From Mallotus nudiflorus (Eukaryota > Streptophyta > Magnoliopsida > Malpighiales > Euphorbiaceae), in assembly GCA_947683625.1 (NCBI GenBank), contig CANTUR010000126.1, forward strand, positions 682,001 through 746,000: DNA of 64,000 nucleotides, given 5' to 3'. Each line of letters opens with the position of its first letter. Within the stretch, counting starts at the first letter, position 1. The position numbers were made by a program, and so were the translations under genes. Shown one piece after another: positions 47,196 to 58,755 of the stretch. The notes below the pieces were generated by a model. It saw nothing but the letters and a program-made list of their open reading frames with translations. It was not told the origin of the DNA and searched no databases.

Positions 47196-49387
47196 TGTAG
47201 ACACCCAATTTTGGGATGATATGTTATGGATGTAACAAAGGACTCCAGTGATGAAAATGTCTTTGAATCTTAATCCTTAAAAAATTCTAAAGGCTTTTAA
47301 AGGAAGGATTTAATGTTTTCAGGGACTAAATTGCAAAGTTCTTTTTAGGACCTAATTGCAAAATTTAAATGTTTTCAGGAGCCTTTCTGTAATTAAATGT
47401 TATAAAAAATGCGTCGGAATTCCATAATTCTGACCAGAATTATGTAATTCCGATTGGAATTACAACAATTTCGATCGGAATTACACAATCCCGGTCGGAA
47501 TTGAATTCTTTCGTTTTCCTATTTCTAAATTACTTCCAATTTAGTGTTTTAATTGGTTTAAACTTCCTAATTAATTCAATCCAAATTGGTTTAAACTTCC
47601 TAATCAATTCATTCCTAATTGGTTTAAAATTCCTAAATACACTTTAGGAAGTAGAATCACATTAAGATTAGGGTTAGCCCTCCTGGTTCTACTATAAAAA
47701 GAAAGGAAGGAGCAGTGAAAAAAGGGGAGAAAAAGTGTGAAAAGGGAGGAAAAGAAATAGAGAGAAAAGGCATAGCAGTAGAGAAAAAAAGAGGTGCGTA
47801 GAAAGAAAAAAGGAAAAAGAAGGAGAAGAAACGGAAGAGAAAAGGAAAATCGTGATTTCTTTTGATTTTTTTTACCTAAAAAATTCCTTTTGATTTAACA
47901 ATCAGTTCAAGACTAGTGAAGAACTTTAAGGAAAAAGATTCGAAGATTTGTTAAGAACGGTGAACTATCAATCTGAGGAGCACCCTAAATCATTCATAAG
48001 CATATCATCTTCTTCTATTCTTTATTTCATTATTTATTTATTTGATTATTTTACATTATTATTTTTATTTTTTAAAAGTTATTATCATAATTTATTCATT
48101 AATCATTGTTTTATCTTGTTTTGTAATGATTATGGAGGATAACGCATGATGATCATGTGAGGGAGATGAATCTCATTAGAAGTCCACATAAGACTATGAA
48201 TAAAGCCTCGTAGAGACTTAGTTTCTAGGGTTTTATTTTTTTTATCATCTTTATGTTTTATTTATTGTTTTATTTTTATTAATTATTTTAGGAATTAATG
48301 TAATAGCCCCAATAGTAGGAATAGTAATAAAATTATAAGTGTGGTTGCATGATTTTTTTTATTAAACTGGTAAGTAAAGTTAGGTTTCAATTAGGTAATT
48401 ATAAAAAATCAATGGAGGAAATAAATTAATTTAGGTTGCATGTTAATAAAAGTAGGGTTTTAGTAAGAGTTAATTTAATTATTTGTTTGATCTTAAGTAA
48501 TTGTTTCTTTTATGTTATTATTTGTTTTTGGGTTTATTTATTATTTTTGTGTGTTTTGGGGCCTTAAGCCCACTTTAGGCCTTAATTTATTTATTTAAGT
48601 TTAGATAATTCTTTTAGCTTATATCACTTAATAATTAAATAGGTTTAATTAATTTAAATATATTTTTAGGTCCATAATTAATTAGATTTTAGATTATAAA
48701 TATCCTTAGGCCCATCTAGTCAATTAGACATAGGCCCACGTAACTCAATTTAATTAATTTAGACTTAGCCCATTTAATTTAAGCTCTTTTTCATAATTTT
48801 TAGATTTAAGATCACTATTTAATTAAAACATGTAAAATTAGGCCCACTAATTTAAATATTCCATTATTTGTAGAATTAGGCCCATTTTTATTAATAGACT
48901 TAAGTTCATTTAATTAAAATAAAAAGGAACTAGGTCTTTAGGTTCACTTATACATTAAAACATGTAGATTTAACTCATTTAATTAAAATCCATGTAGATT
49001 ATACTAACTTAGGGATTATGTGATTTATTGAATGCATTGTTTACTTCTATATTTCATGACTAGTTTGCCTTTGAGTTTATTATTTTAGGTTTATATGAAA
49101 TTGCATGAAAATAGAGAATAAGATAATAATTCATAAAGTAATTCTAAATGAACACAAGACTGAAAGAAGTTAGTATTCCGTATCCAGAATCTCCTGGTCG
49201 TGGTGCTAACTTTCTTTTAGGGAATCGAGTACCACCTTTTTGATTTGTCTCAGTTATTACCCTGGGTGGTGACTCCTCATCTCCATGCCATGTCTTTATG
49301 ACAGTGGTTAGTGTGTTCTCTAGAGCCCTAAGCTCAAACAGTGTCACGGTTGCTAAAATCTTGGACGCGCGCTAAACCCCATCTACA
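47196..49387 (+). repeat. Tat-B 3' LTR
   Basis: Partner of 27140-29338. The TATA box is near 47693. It has four CCGATCGG-type units (47426-47505) against five in the 5' LTR. It ends CATCTACA at 49387 and is followed by the duplication ATGGT. Confidence 0.92.
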
Positions 49388-49392
49388 ATGGT

Positions 49393-49523
49393 GCTTTATT
49401 AGTGCTCATGGTTATGGTGTATTGACTCAAATGAATCCTTGGATCTCCTCTCTCATCAAACTTCTGCAGTTGAGGCATTTGGAATTTTTCAGGCAGGTTG
49501 TCACCCTCCATTTGCAACATATC
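49393..49523 (-). pseudogene. Tat-A gag, middle fragment
   Basis: On the minus strand it reads LPEKFQMPQLQKFD and HLSQYTITMSTNKAPLS, matching DKFKMPQLQKFD and HLSQYTTIMSATKAPLA of Tat-B gag. It is the piece left between the Tat-B and Tekay-2 insertions. Confidence 0.85.
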
Positions 49524-49528
49524 ATTAA

Positions 49529-52500
49529 TGTCATGACCCAAAACAGAGGCCATGATCGGTGCTAGTGAACGGGAATTGTTTCTAATCCAAAACCCATAGC
49601 AAGCCTTTATAATAAAATAAAAGCAAGCAACATATATTAAAATAAATAAAACATCATGCAGTGGAATTAAATCTCATAAATAAAATAATAATCCACCAAC
49701 AGATTTAATAATACAAACTCATCTCATATATATAAAATCTTTTAAATACAATTCTCGGTTCAAATCTTTAAAATATAAATCTCATACATATATAATACAT
49801 ACATCTCATAACTTGACTACAACTACTACAGTGTATAGAATACAAAGTAAAATCAAGTAAGCAGTTTACATAATAAAGCCGGGGCAGAAGAAATCCAGCG
49901 TAAAGGTCTACTACTGAGATCTGAGGACGAAGACTCTCTTGAACAATGATCAACAGAGGGGAGTCAGACCTCACTGAGTGAATTTTTATAATATATATAC
50001 ATGCATAACTAAATGACAAATGCACACATTCAATATTATATATAATAAATATATATACAGGTAAATACCCACGGATGCAACAAAAATCATTTTATATAAT
50101 ACGAAAAATAATAACCGTTTATGAAGGATCAAATAGAACCCTAAATGATCGCAACCTTGAACAGTGTTAGACAACACTCTAGCCATACAGGCTCACTTAT
50201 TCCAAATAAATTCACTTGTTCCATTTGGATAGCAGATTGGCCCCGAGACACTAAGTCAACCGAGCTTCAGCAGTCTGACTGTCAATGTGATTGGCCCTAA
50301 GACACATGGTCAACCGAGCTCCAACAATCACACTCTCAAATCATATCTCACATCAATTAGATTAGTCCATTCATAATCCACAAATAGGTTAGTAATTTAA
50401 CCTATAGTCAATCATTGTACCGATACGTACTCGGTCCTAGTGCTACCCACTAGGTAGCATGTTCTATTAATATCCTTAATTTATATATAAAACATACATT
50501 CATAAAATAAATGATGCATGACATTAATTAAAATAACAATATAAACCATATATATACTAGCAATATACCAAAAATAAACCAAGGATATTTCGAGTATATA
50601 TACGTCAAATAAATTCAGTTTAATTACAAAATAAACCAGAAGTAAACTATATATATACTTAAAAACAATTTAAGTATAAATCATGGATAAAACAAGTATT
50701 TAATTCAAAATATACCAAAAATATACTAAAATATACCTAAAGTATACCTAAGCATTTATTAAACCATTTATGCATATTTCATAAAATTTAAACATACATT
50801 TCTAAAACATACAACCCTAAAACATGTATATATAAAATAACAACTCACAGTTATGCACTCCACAAGATGGGTCTGACGGGGCTGGTCCACTAGGCCTTGG
50901 TCTCGGCGTAACTAACAAACAAACGACAATATGAAATCAGAATAAATCTAACGAAATTCTAGAGACTCGATCTAAAACACCGAACACAAATTAGGAATAG
51001 GGATTCGACCAGATGTCATATTTTACGAGAATTCTATAAAAAATTCGACAGAACCTCTCGTGTAAAATGGATATCTCTCTACTTAGAAAGTAAAGTCAGT
51101 CCTGCAAGAAAATACACTTCGAGTATACACAGTTACATAACCCCTTGGTCGAACTCCCAAACTACAATTCTACCGACTGAGGTTCACAATTCATAAGATA
51201 TGCACAGAATACATTTAAAATGCCAAAAATACCCTATATATGTCAAAGTATAGCAAACTAGGTATTTAAAACACTAAAAATAATTATTTTACCAATAATT
51301 ACAATAAAACCCTAATTTTAATAAAATATTATTAAAAATCAACAATTCTCGATAAATTCATAAATTTTAACCGAAAATCATCTTATAAATTCAAATTACA
51401 TAATTAGCCCTAAAACATATTAAAAATCATTAAAAACTCATTTATTTACAAAAATAGTATATTATATATATCTTGAAAATAATTTTCAAAAAATAGTTTC
51501 AATTAGTTAAAAATACTAAATAATTTGTAAAAATCATTTTTATACCTCAAATAATTATTAAAATTAATTTAATTTAATTTTCAACCAATTTAGTACCAAA
51601 TTATCAAAATACCCCTAATTATATATAAATTCACATGATATACAATAATTATTCAAAAATTCACTAAAAATTATAAAATTTCTCAAAAATTAATTTCTCA
51701 ACATATAATTCAATAAAATCAATAACTACACTCAATTAACCCATTAATTTTAATAAAATACTTATTTAACCTAATTTTCCAAAATTCACCTAAACTAAAT
51801 AAATTCATAATAATTACACAAAAATTAAAAATTAAATTCTAAAATTCATTTCAACCTCTAAAAACACCATAAATCACAATTTCACAAATTATTTATCTAA
51901 TTTACGAAAATTAGAAAATATTAATAAAATAATAAAAAATTCTCAAAAATCAAAATAATTTCCAAAAATTTCACAAAAATTACAGAATATAGATTGAGCT
52001 ACTAGGAACAATCTTTGTGAAGGAACTTAGCTTGAATCATTAGAATCAAAGTTCAAAAAAATCAAGAACTCAAAGTGGTCGAAAATGAAAATTGATTACC
52101 AAGGAAAATATAAATCAAGTGAAACCAAGCTTGGAAATGCACTCACTGGAGCTCAAGGAAGAGATAGAGACCTATGGCATCCAATTCGGTGATCGGAAAA
52201 GGGTTGAACGGTGTTAGCTCGAGTTTCGGCTTCTCGGGTGGAAAACGACCAAAACTCACCGAAAATGGAAGCTACAAGCGGCGGAATGAGCTGGAGAGGG
52301 TGGTGGCACACCGGGCGGCACACCGATGGTGAGGGAAGAGGTTGCAGTGGTGAGGAATGGGGGTGGGATGTGTCGAGAGCTAGGGGAAGAAGAGGGTGGC
52401 ACAGGTTGTAAATAAGTGAACTTTATATATATATATATATATATAACTTTATTAACTTATATTATAATATATTAATATTATATTCCAAAATAATTCTACA

Positions 52501-52890
52501 CCACATGACTAAAAAATAACAATATCTATATACATATGCATATATAATACATGTTAATTAAATAAAACTATATAATATATATTTAATTAAAAATAAACCC
52601 TAAAATACTAAATATGTATATATATGCATGTATACGTATATATATTAATACAATAATTAAAATCATGCATGGACTTATGCAATCATATAAAACAGACTAA
52701 AATATTTATTTAGGTTTTAATTTTTCCAAAAATAAAATTTTTGAAAAACTTTTACGTAAGAAATTTAAAATAATTTAAAATAACTTTAATAATTATCAAA
52801 CTAATTAATTAATCAACTATATTTATCAAAATTATTAACACTACATATCCCGATGCAGTTTAACATTATTTAAAATCTTGGGATATTATA
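49529..52890 (-). repeat. Tekay-2 3' LTR (left)
   Basis: TGTCATGACCC to GGGATATTATA. It shares the paired GGCCCCGAGACAC blocks (50240-50330), the stem-loop at 50440-50460 and the GC-richer patch at 52140-52410. It is clearly diverged from the Tekay-1 LTRs, so it represents another subfamily. A TA run lies at about 52424-52444. Confidence 0.92.
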
Positions 52891-52935
52891 GTCTTCCCCC
52901 TTATAAGAATTCGTCCCTTAATTCTAGAAAAAGAA

Positions 52936-53369
52936 GAAATACAAAATCAAGAAGGGAAGAGATACGGGTAAGAAGCTCGCATCTTAGCTTCGGTTTACCA
53001 CGTATACTCCTCTACTCTGTTACTGCGCCACAGAACCTTGACCATCGAAATCTGCTTCGAATGAAACTGTCGAACTTGATAATCAACGATCGCTACAGGT
53101 TCTTCCACGAATGTCAGATCTTCATTCACTTCAATGCTGTCGGGCTGTAACATGTGTGAAGGGTCTGAGACATACTTCCTCAGCATCGAGATATGAAATA
53201 CTGGATGCACTTAAGACATACTCGGGGGCAAAGCCAACCGATATGCAACAGTGCCAACTCTCTCCAGAATCTCGAACGATCCTATATATCTCGGTGCTAA
53301 CTTACTCTTCCTGCCAAATCTTATAATACCCTTCATCGGAGATACCTTCAGGAAAGTAAAGTCTCTAAC
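52936..53369 (-). pseudogene. Tekay-2 integrase C-terminus and chromodomain
   Basis: HPVFHISMLRKYVSDPSH, FVEEPVAIVDYQVRQFHS and VKVLWRSNRVEEYTW match Tekay-1. A stop precedes MHPVF and the frame ends early after YTW at 52995. Spacing to the LTR is as in Tekay-1. Confidence 0.8.
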
Positions 53370-54300
53370 TTAAAATTCCACATCTCTATGCCTAGGATCC
53401 GCATAGTTCTTCTGCCTGCTAACTGTAGTCTCTAATGTGTGCTTAATCACAGTGACCTTCTCTGTAGCATCCTGAACCATCTCAGGTCTAGTCAAAGCTC
53501 TCTCACCAATCTCATCCCAACTTAGAGGGGATCTACACTTCATTCCATACAAAGCCTTATATGGTGTCATTCCAATACTGCTATGGTAGTTGTTATTATA
53601 TGCAAACTCTATAAGTGGCAAATGATCATCCCAGCTACCTCCTAAATCTAAAACATACATCCTCAACATATCTTCCAGTGTCTGGATCGTCCTCTGAGGC
53701 TGACCATCTGTCTGAGGATGAAAAGCAGTATTGAAGTCCAACTTAGTGCCCATCGCTTCCTGCAACTTTTGCCAAAAACGTGAGGTAAACACTGAACCTC
53801 TGTCTGACACAATGGACACTAGTAGTCCATGAAGGCACACAATATGCTTCACATACAGCTTCGCCAATCTAGCTACAGAGTAAGTGGCTTTCACGGGCAA
53901 GAAATGTGCAGACTTAGTCAACCTATCCACAATCACCCAGATGGAATCGTATCCATCCTTAGAACGAGGTAATCCTACCACAAAATCCATAGCTATCCTT
54001 TCCCACTTCCACTCGGGAATAGGAAGAGGCTGAAGCTTCCCAGAAGGCTTCTGATGCTCAGCTTTCACTTGCTAACACGTCAGCCACTTAGCAACATAAT
54101 CAGTGACATCCTTCTTCATTCCATCCCACCAGTATAGGTCTCTGATACTGTGGTACATCTTAGTAACACCCGGATGTATGCTATAAGCTGTAGAATGTGC
54201 TTCCTCTAGGATCTCTTCTCTCAAATTATCCACATCAGGAACACACAATTTGCCACTGATCCATAAAACACCATCATCATTGAGTGTGAAATCAGTGAAC
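53370..54300 (-). pseudogene. Tekay-2 integrase core
   Basis: Zinc-region sequences lie at 54068-54250, and the long frame 53370-54068 follows. It shows IAMDFVVGLPRSKDGYDSI, VSDRGSVFTSRFW and DGQPQRTIQTLEDML. The catalytic Glu of DGQSE is Gln here (DGQPQR), so the enzyme would be inactive even without the breaks. The core continues GGSWDDHLPLIEFAYNN without the stop seen in Tekay-1. Confidence 0.9.
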
Positions 54301-54395
54301 TTCCCTGCACGGACATTCTCTGCAAGCTCTTCTAGAATAGGATCTCAACTCTGAGTTGCCTTAATCCTATCTCTCAGTATAGATTGCACCATAAA

Positions 54396-55600
54396 TTAAG
54401 CTAGCAGTCCACTCGATCTACTAAGCTTCATCATCACACCTTGATCCATCAACAAATGTAACTCCTGGATCAATGGTCTCCTCTCCACATTAATATGAGC
54501 AAGACTGCCTGAGGACTTCCTACTCAAGGCATTTGCTACCATATTAGCCTTGCCTGGATGATATAAAATCTCACAGTCATAATCTTTCAATAGTTCCAAC
54601 CATCTCCTCTGCTTTAGATTCAGATCTCTCTGCTGGAAAATGTACTTAAGGCTCTTATGATCAGTAAAAATCTCACAAGTCACCCTGTACAGATAATGTC
54701 TCCAGATCTTGAGAGCAAAGATCACTGTAGCCATCTCAAGGTCATGTGTAGGATAATTTTGCTCATGCTTCTTCAACTGCCTTGAAGCATAGGCTATCAC
54801 CCTACCATTTTGCATCAACACACAACCAAGGCCAACTCTAGAGGCATCACAATAAACTGTGAACTTGTCCATACCATTAGGTAAAGCTAACACTGGGGCT
54901 GTGGTCAACTTCTCCTTCAACAACTGAAAATTATTCTCATAAGCTTCTGACCACTCAAATCTTACATTCTTCTGAGTCAAGCGAGTCATAGGAGCTGCAA
55001 TTTTGGAAAAATCTTGCACAAACCTCCTATAGTACCCGGCTAAACCCAAAAAACTCTGAATCTCTGTAACTGAAGTCGGTCTAGGCCACTCAGACACTGC
55101 TTTAATCTTCTGTGGATCCACCTAGATACCTTCTTTAGACACCATGTGTCTAAGAAAAGCAACACTCTCCATCCAAAAATCACACTTTGAGAATTTAGCA
55201 TAAAGCTGATGTTCTCTCAGTGTCTGCAATACAGTCCTCAAGTGATATACGTGCTCCTCCATACTCCTCGAATACACTAGTATATCATCGATGAAGACTA
55301 CCACAAACCGATCCATATATGGTCTGAATACCCTATTCATCAGGTCCATAAAAGCTACTAGTGCATTAGTCAAGCCAAAAGACATCACTAGAAACTCATA
55401 ATGGCCATATCGAGTGTGAAATGTCGTTTTAGGAACATTGGCTTACTAATCCGCAACTAATGAAACCTGACCTCAGATCAATCTTAGAAAAGAACTGTGC
55501 ACCCTGTAAACTGATCAAAACAAGTCATCTATCCTCGAAAGAAGATTCTTGTTCTTCATTATCACCTTGTTAAGCTTTCTGTAGTCAATGCACAGTCTCA
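54396..55600 (-). pseudogene. Tekay-2 reverse transcriptase and RNase H
   Basis: RNase H and thumb are at 54396-55121 (VYCDASRVGLGCVLMQNG, then RQLKKHEQNYPTHDLEMA and FTDHKSLKYIFQQRDLN). RT palm pieces are at 55122-55388 (VVVFIDDILVYSRS). A stop at 55122 separates them, and the region 55389-55600 is read only through stops and shifts. The CAG at the RT/RNase H junction is intact, unlike in Tekay-1. Confidence 0.88.
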
Positions 55601-56370
55601 GGGTACCATCCTTCTTCTTCATAATAAGACTAGGTGCACCCCAAGGAGAAACACTAGGTCTAATGAAACCCTTATCCAATAACTCTTACAACTGCTCCTT
55701 TAACTCTTTTAAACTCTACAGAGCCATTTCTGTAGGGTGGCATAGATATAGGATCAGTGTCTGGAACTACATCTATACAGAACTCAATCTCTCTGTGAGG
55801 TGGTAAACCTGGTAACTCCTCAAGAAAAACATCAGGAAACTCACAGGCAACAAGAACATCTGTGACTGACAACTTCTCCACTGAAGTATCCATGACCAAT
55901 GCTAAATATCCTTGACAACCCTTCCTTTAGCAACTTCTAAGCCGTAATAGCAGAAATGAGATACTGAGGTGCTGAACTCTTATCACCCACAAACTTAAAT
56001 TCTCTTCACTAGAAATTATGAAAGTCACCTCTTTACTCTGACAATCCATAATGGCATAGTGCTGAGATAACCAATCCATACCCAGAATGACATCAAACTC
56101 CATCACATTCAATAGAATCAAATCAGCGGATAATTCTCTACCTCCAACAAGAACTGGATAACCAGAAAAAAACAACATCGATGTCCAAATAATCACTTAG
56201 AGGAGTGGCGACAGACAAAGGAAAAGCCATCCTCGAAGCTTGCCAATAAGACTTGGAAGTAAAAACAGGAGAAACGAATGAATTCGTGGTAGTCGGATCA
56301 AACAGAACCCATGCATCCAGGTAACAGATAGAAACAATACCTGCCATGACTACATTGGATGCCTGAGCAT
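55601..56370 (-). pseudogene. Tekay-2 protease and linker
   Basis: Protease block VLFDPTTTNSFVSPVF: the Gly of the active-site motif (DPGATHSF in Tekay-1) is changed. DVILGMDWLSQHYAIMDCQ follows. The linker (55672-55899) has CEFPDVFLEELPGLPPHREI. Frameshifts lie near 55930 and 56180. Confidence 0.8.
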
Positions 56371-56927
56371 CCTGCTAAGTAAGATGGAAGACTCTGGCTT
56401 GTCCTCGACCTCCCTCGCTGGCTAGTAGAAGCCTAGCCAACACCTTTGGCACCTCCTCTGGTACCTCTACCACGACCTTGCTGAGGAACAATCTGGGTAG
56501 AACTCTGATATTGGGTGGAGGCAACTGAAAAGGAACGGGTGCAACCACTAGCAATTGACTGCTAGGAAATCGCAAAATCTACAGCTGCATATACCGGAAT
56601 AAGGACACAATCTAGAAAAATGTCCCGTCTACCCGCATCTGAAACATGTCAACGGTATCATATAACATGGTCCTTGAGGGACTTTACCATAGGGTCTGAC
56701 ATACATTGGCAGCTGACCCGAAACTACGTCCACTGCTGCTGCTCCAGAAGCACCTGACCTAAGTCTGAATGGTCTATGCTAACCTCCATGGCCATGTCTA
56801 CTACTCTGATGTACCCGCTGCTGCTGTTTGTGACTCTACTGAGCTGGACCTCTCTGCTGACTACTCAAACCAATTTGGAAACTAGAGTACGGAGTAGTCT
56901 GAAATCCACCTGACTGTACACCCAACT
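56371..56927 (-). pseudogene. Tekay-2 gag, C-terminal fragment
   Basis: Parallel to Tekay-1 gag from about 37950 to 38510, including a decayed zinc-knuckle region near 56640. The N-terminal part is missing because of the deletion that ends at the LTR remnant. Confidence 0.75.
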
Positions 56928-57260
56928 AAGGAAAATCTAGACCAAATCAAGTGAAACCAAGCTTGGAAATGCACTCACCAGAGCTCAAGGAGAGATAGAG
57001 ATCGACAGCATCCAATTTGGTGGCCAAAAAAGGGTGAACAGCGTTAGCTTGAGTTTTGGCTTCTCGGGTGGAAAACGACCAAAACTTGCCAGAAATGGAA
57101 GCTACAGGTGGCGAAATGAGATGGAGAGGGTGGTGGCACACCTGACGGCACACCAATGGTAAGGAAGAGGTTGTAGTAGCGAGGAATGGGGGTAAGGTGT
57201 GTCAGGGAGTAGGGGAAGAAGAGGGGTGGCATGGGTTGTAAATAAAGTGAACCTAATATA

Positions 57261-57292
<32 letters not shown>

Positions 57293-57653
57293 ACTTTATT
57301 AACTTATATTATAATATATTAATATTATATTCCAAAATAATTCTACACCACATGACTAAAAAATAACAATATCTATATACATATGCATATATAATACATG
57401 TTAATTAAATAAAACTATATAATATATACTTAATTAAAAATAAACCCTAAAATACTAAATATGTATATATATGCATGTATACGTATATATATTAATACGA
57501 TAATTAAAATCATGCATGGACTCATGCAATCACATAAAACGGACTAACATAATTAATAAATATTTATTTAGGTTTTAATTTTCCCAAAAATAAAATTCTC
57601 AAAAAAATTTTACATAAGAAATTTAAAATTATTTAAAATCTCGGGATATTGCT
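56928..57653 (-). repeat. Tekay-2 5' LTR remnant (right)
   Basis: Corresponds to 52101-52890 of the left LTR (AAGGAAAAT at both starts, then AAATCAAGTGAAACCAAGCT). The TA tract is longer here (about 57265-57291) than in the left LTR. It ends abnormally, GATATTGCT, before the duplication ATTAA. Confidence 0.9.
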
Positions 57654-57658
57654 ATTAA

Positions 57659-58265
57659 AGTCGAAAGAATATCCTATTCCTTGTCCTCTAATCAACTCTT
57701 CCATCTTGGACATTTTCTGAGTCAGTGCTTGCATCAGCTTGGACTCAAGGTCTTGAACCAATTCAAGTGATTCTCCCTTCGCCTTTTCTACCATATAGTT
57801 TTAATGTCTTCCATTCTCACATTAGTAGCAGACACATTTCTAGTAGTAGGTTGCCCCCCAGCATTATTAGCACTAGGTGGAGGAGCTACAGCAATAGGTG
57901 GAGCTCCTACAGTAAGTGGCTATTCAACAGTAGCAGCAGGTGGTTGTTCAATAGCAGCAATAAGTGGTTGTCCAACAACAGGTTGCACTAGTCCGACCAA
58001 AGCCTGTCTCAGTTCATCTTGCATCATAGCTCTCATGTCATCCATCAAAGCTCCCTTAATGTCCTCCAAGGTCCACATCTCTGGTTATTTTTCCATTTCA
58101 GTATGTTCAGTTTGAGCTGATTCAACTTCTAGGAATAGTGGATGGATTGGACTTCCCTCTAGTCTCTCCAATCTGTGAAGAATGCTTTGAGCTATAGACT
58201 CTGGACTTAAATCAACTCTGGTTAATCTTCCACCTCTTCATCCTTAGACACAAGAAGACCCAGAT
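57659..58265 (-). pseudogene. Tat-A gag, N-terminal fragment
   Basis: On the minus strand: MWTLEDIKGALMDDMRAMMQ, DELRQALVGLVQP, a Pro/Ala-rich run with short repeats of GGTGGAGCTCCTAC type (57875-57990), and QALTQKMSKMEELI. It parallels Tat-B gag 30155-30640. Stops replace Gln or Trp codons at several places. Confidence 0.85.
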
Positions 58266-58342
58266 GAATCTATGATGGTTGCAAAACAAGGTGTTAGTAT
58301 GATGCATGGACTATATGTATGCATGTATGCATGATGCATATG
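58266..58342 (-). other. Tat-A 5' leader remnant
   Basis: Parallels, in reverse, the end of the Tat-B leader (30060-30130), then ends where sequence like antisense gene 1 begins. No primer site is present. Confidence 0.65.
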
Positions 58343-58711
58343 TTTATCATGCTCATCATGTTAGGTCTAGTCGCGATGGTGATTTTGTGAGCATTACCCT
58401 TGGTGATATCTCGCTTCCAGATAGGTCCATGTTCTACTGGGATCCCACTGTTCAGGCTCCAATTGAGCAGCAGATGCAGTTCGATGATGCTCAACTTCCT
58501 AGCTTTTATCCACCAGATGCTTCTCATGTGAGTCCGTTTGATCTATTTCTTATATGGATCTGTACACTTCACATTGATATTAGTAAAAAAATTTACAAAA
58601 TAGGTTCCTCGGACATAGGCAGAGTATCTATACATACTTGCCTCATTTCAGAGATTATTCACGATGCAGGTTATAGACAGTTAGTGGGTAAGCGTCTACA
58701 TTGAGAAAATG
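58343..58711 (+). pseudogene. Displaced copy of part of antisense gene 1
   Basis: Matches 18359-18730 in the same orientation. The frame reads SSRDGDFVSITLGDISLPDR, SMFYWDPTVQAPIEQQMQF and DAQLPSFYPPDASHVSPFD without stops, whereas the 18 kb copy has stops at the Gln codons (IEQ*MQF, DA*LPSF). It lies where the 5' LTR of Tat-A should be. Confidence 0.85.
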
Positions 58712-58750
58712 CAATTGTGCACAATTGCATCCTAAAATTGGGTGCTTACA
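58711..58750 (-). repeat. Tat-A 5' LTR remnant, 40 bp
   Basis: GCAATTGTGC to GGGTGCTTACA matches 14939-14978, the outer end of the 3' LTR. The duplication CATCC follows at 58751. Confidence 0.9.
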
Positions 58751-58755
58751 CATCC

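Larger units (their letters stand above)
27140..49387 (+). mobile_element. Tat-B: Tat-lineage element with gag but no pol
   Basis: The duplication ATGGT is at 27135-27139 and 49388-49392. The LTRs are 27140-29338 (2199 bp) and 47196-49387 (2192 bp). A primer site follows the 5' LTR, and a purine tract precedes the 3' LTR. Gag is on the + strand at 30155-31238, resumes after Tekay-1 at 42700, and runs into a short pre-RT stretch ending at 43253. No RT, RNase H or integrase motif is visible between 43254 and 47195. It therefore looks like a non-autonomous derivative that would need proteins from a relative such as Tat-A. It lies in the gag of Tat-A in the opposite orientation. Confidence 0.9.
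49529..57653 (-). mobile_element. Tekay-2: truncated Tekay/Del element
   Basis: The duplication ATTAA is at 49524-49528 and 57654-57658. The left LTR is full (49529-52890, 3362 bp). The right LTR is only the last 726 bp (56928-57653). Pol order and motifs are as in Tekay-1. The primer site, the N-terminal part of gag and about 2.5 kb of the right LTR are missing, removed by one deletion that joins gag to mid-LTR at about 56928. The outermost bases of the right LTR (GATATTGCT) differ from the expected GATATTATA. Confidence 0.93.
9692..58750 (-). mobile_element. Tat-A: Ty3/gypsy Tat-lineage element, host of three insertions
   Basis: The 5-bp duplication CATCC is at 9687-9691 and 58751-58755. 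On the minus strand the order is 5' remnant, gag, protease, RT, RNase H, second RNase H, integrase, then a long 3' region with two antisense genes, tandem repeats, a polypurine tract and the 3' LTR. A second, archaeal-type RNase H and extra antisense frames are known traits of the Tat lineage. Insertions inside it are a solo LTR (11034-14208), Tat-B (27140-49387) and Tekay-2 (49529-57653). The 5' LTR is reduced to 40 bp (58711-58750). Coding frames carry many stops. Confidence 0.9.
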
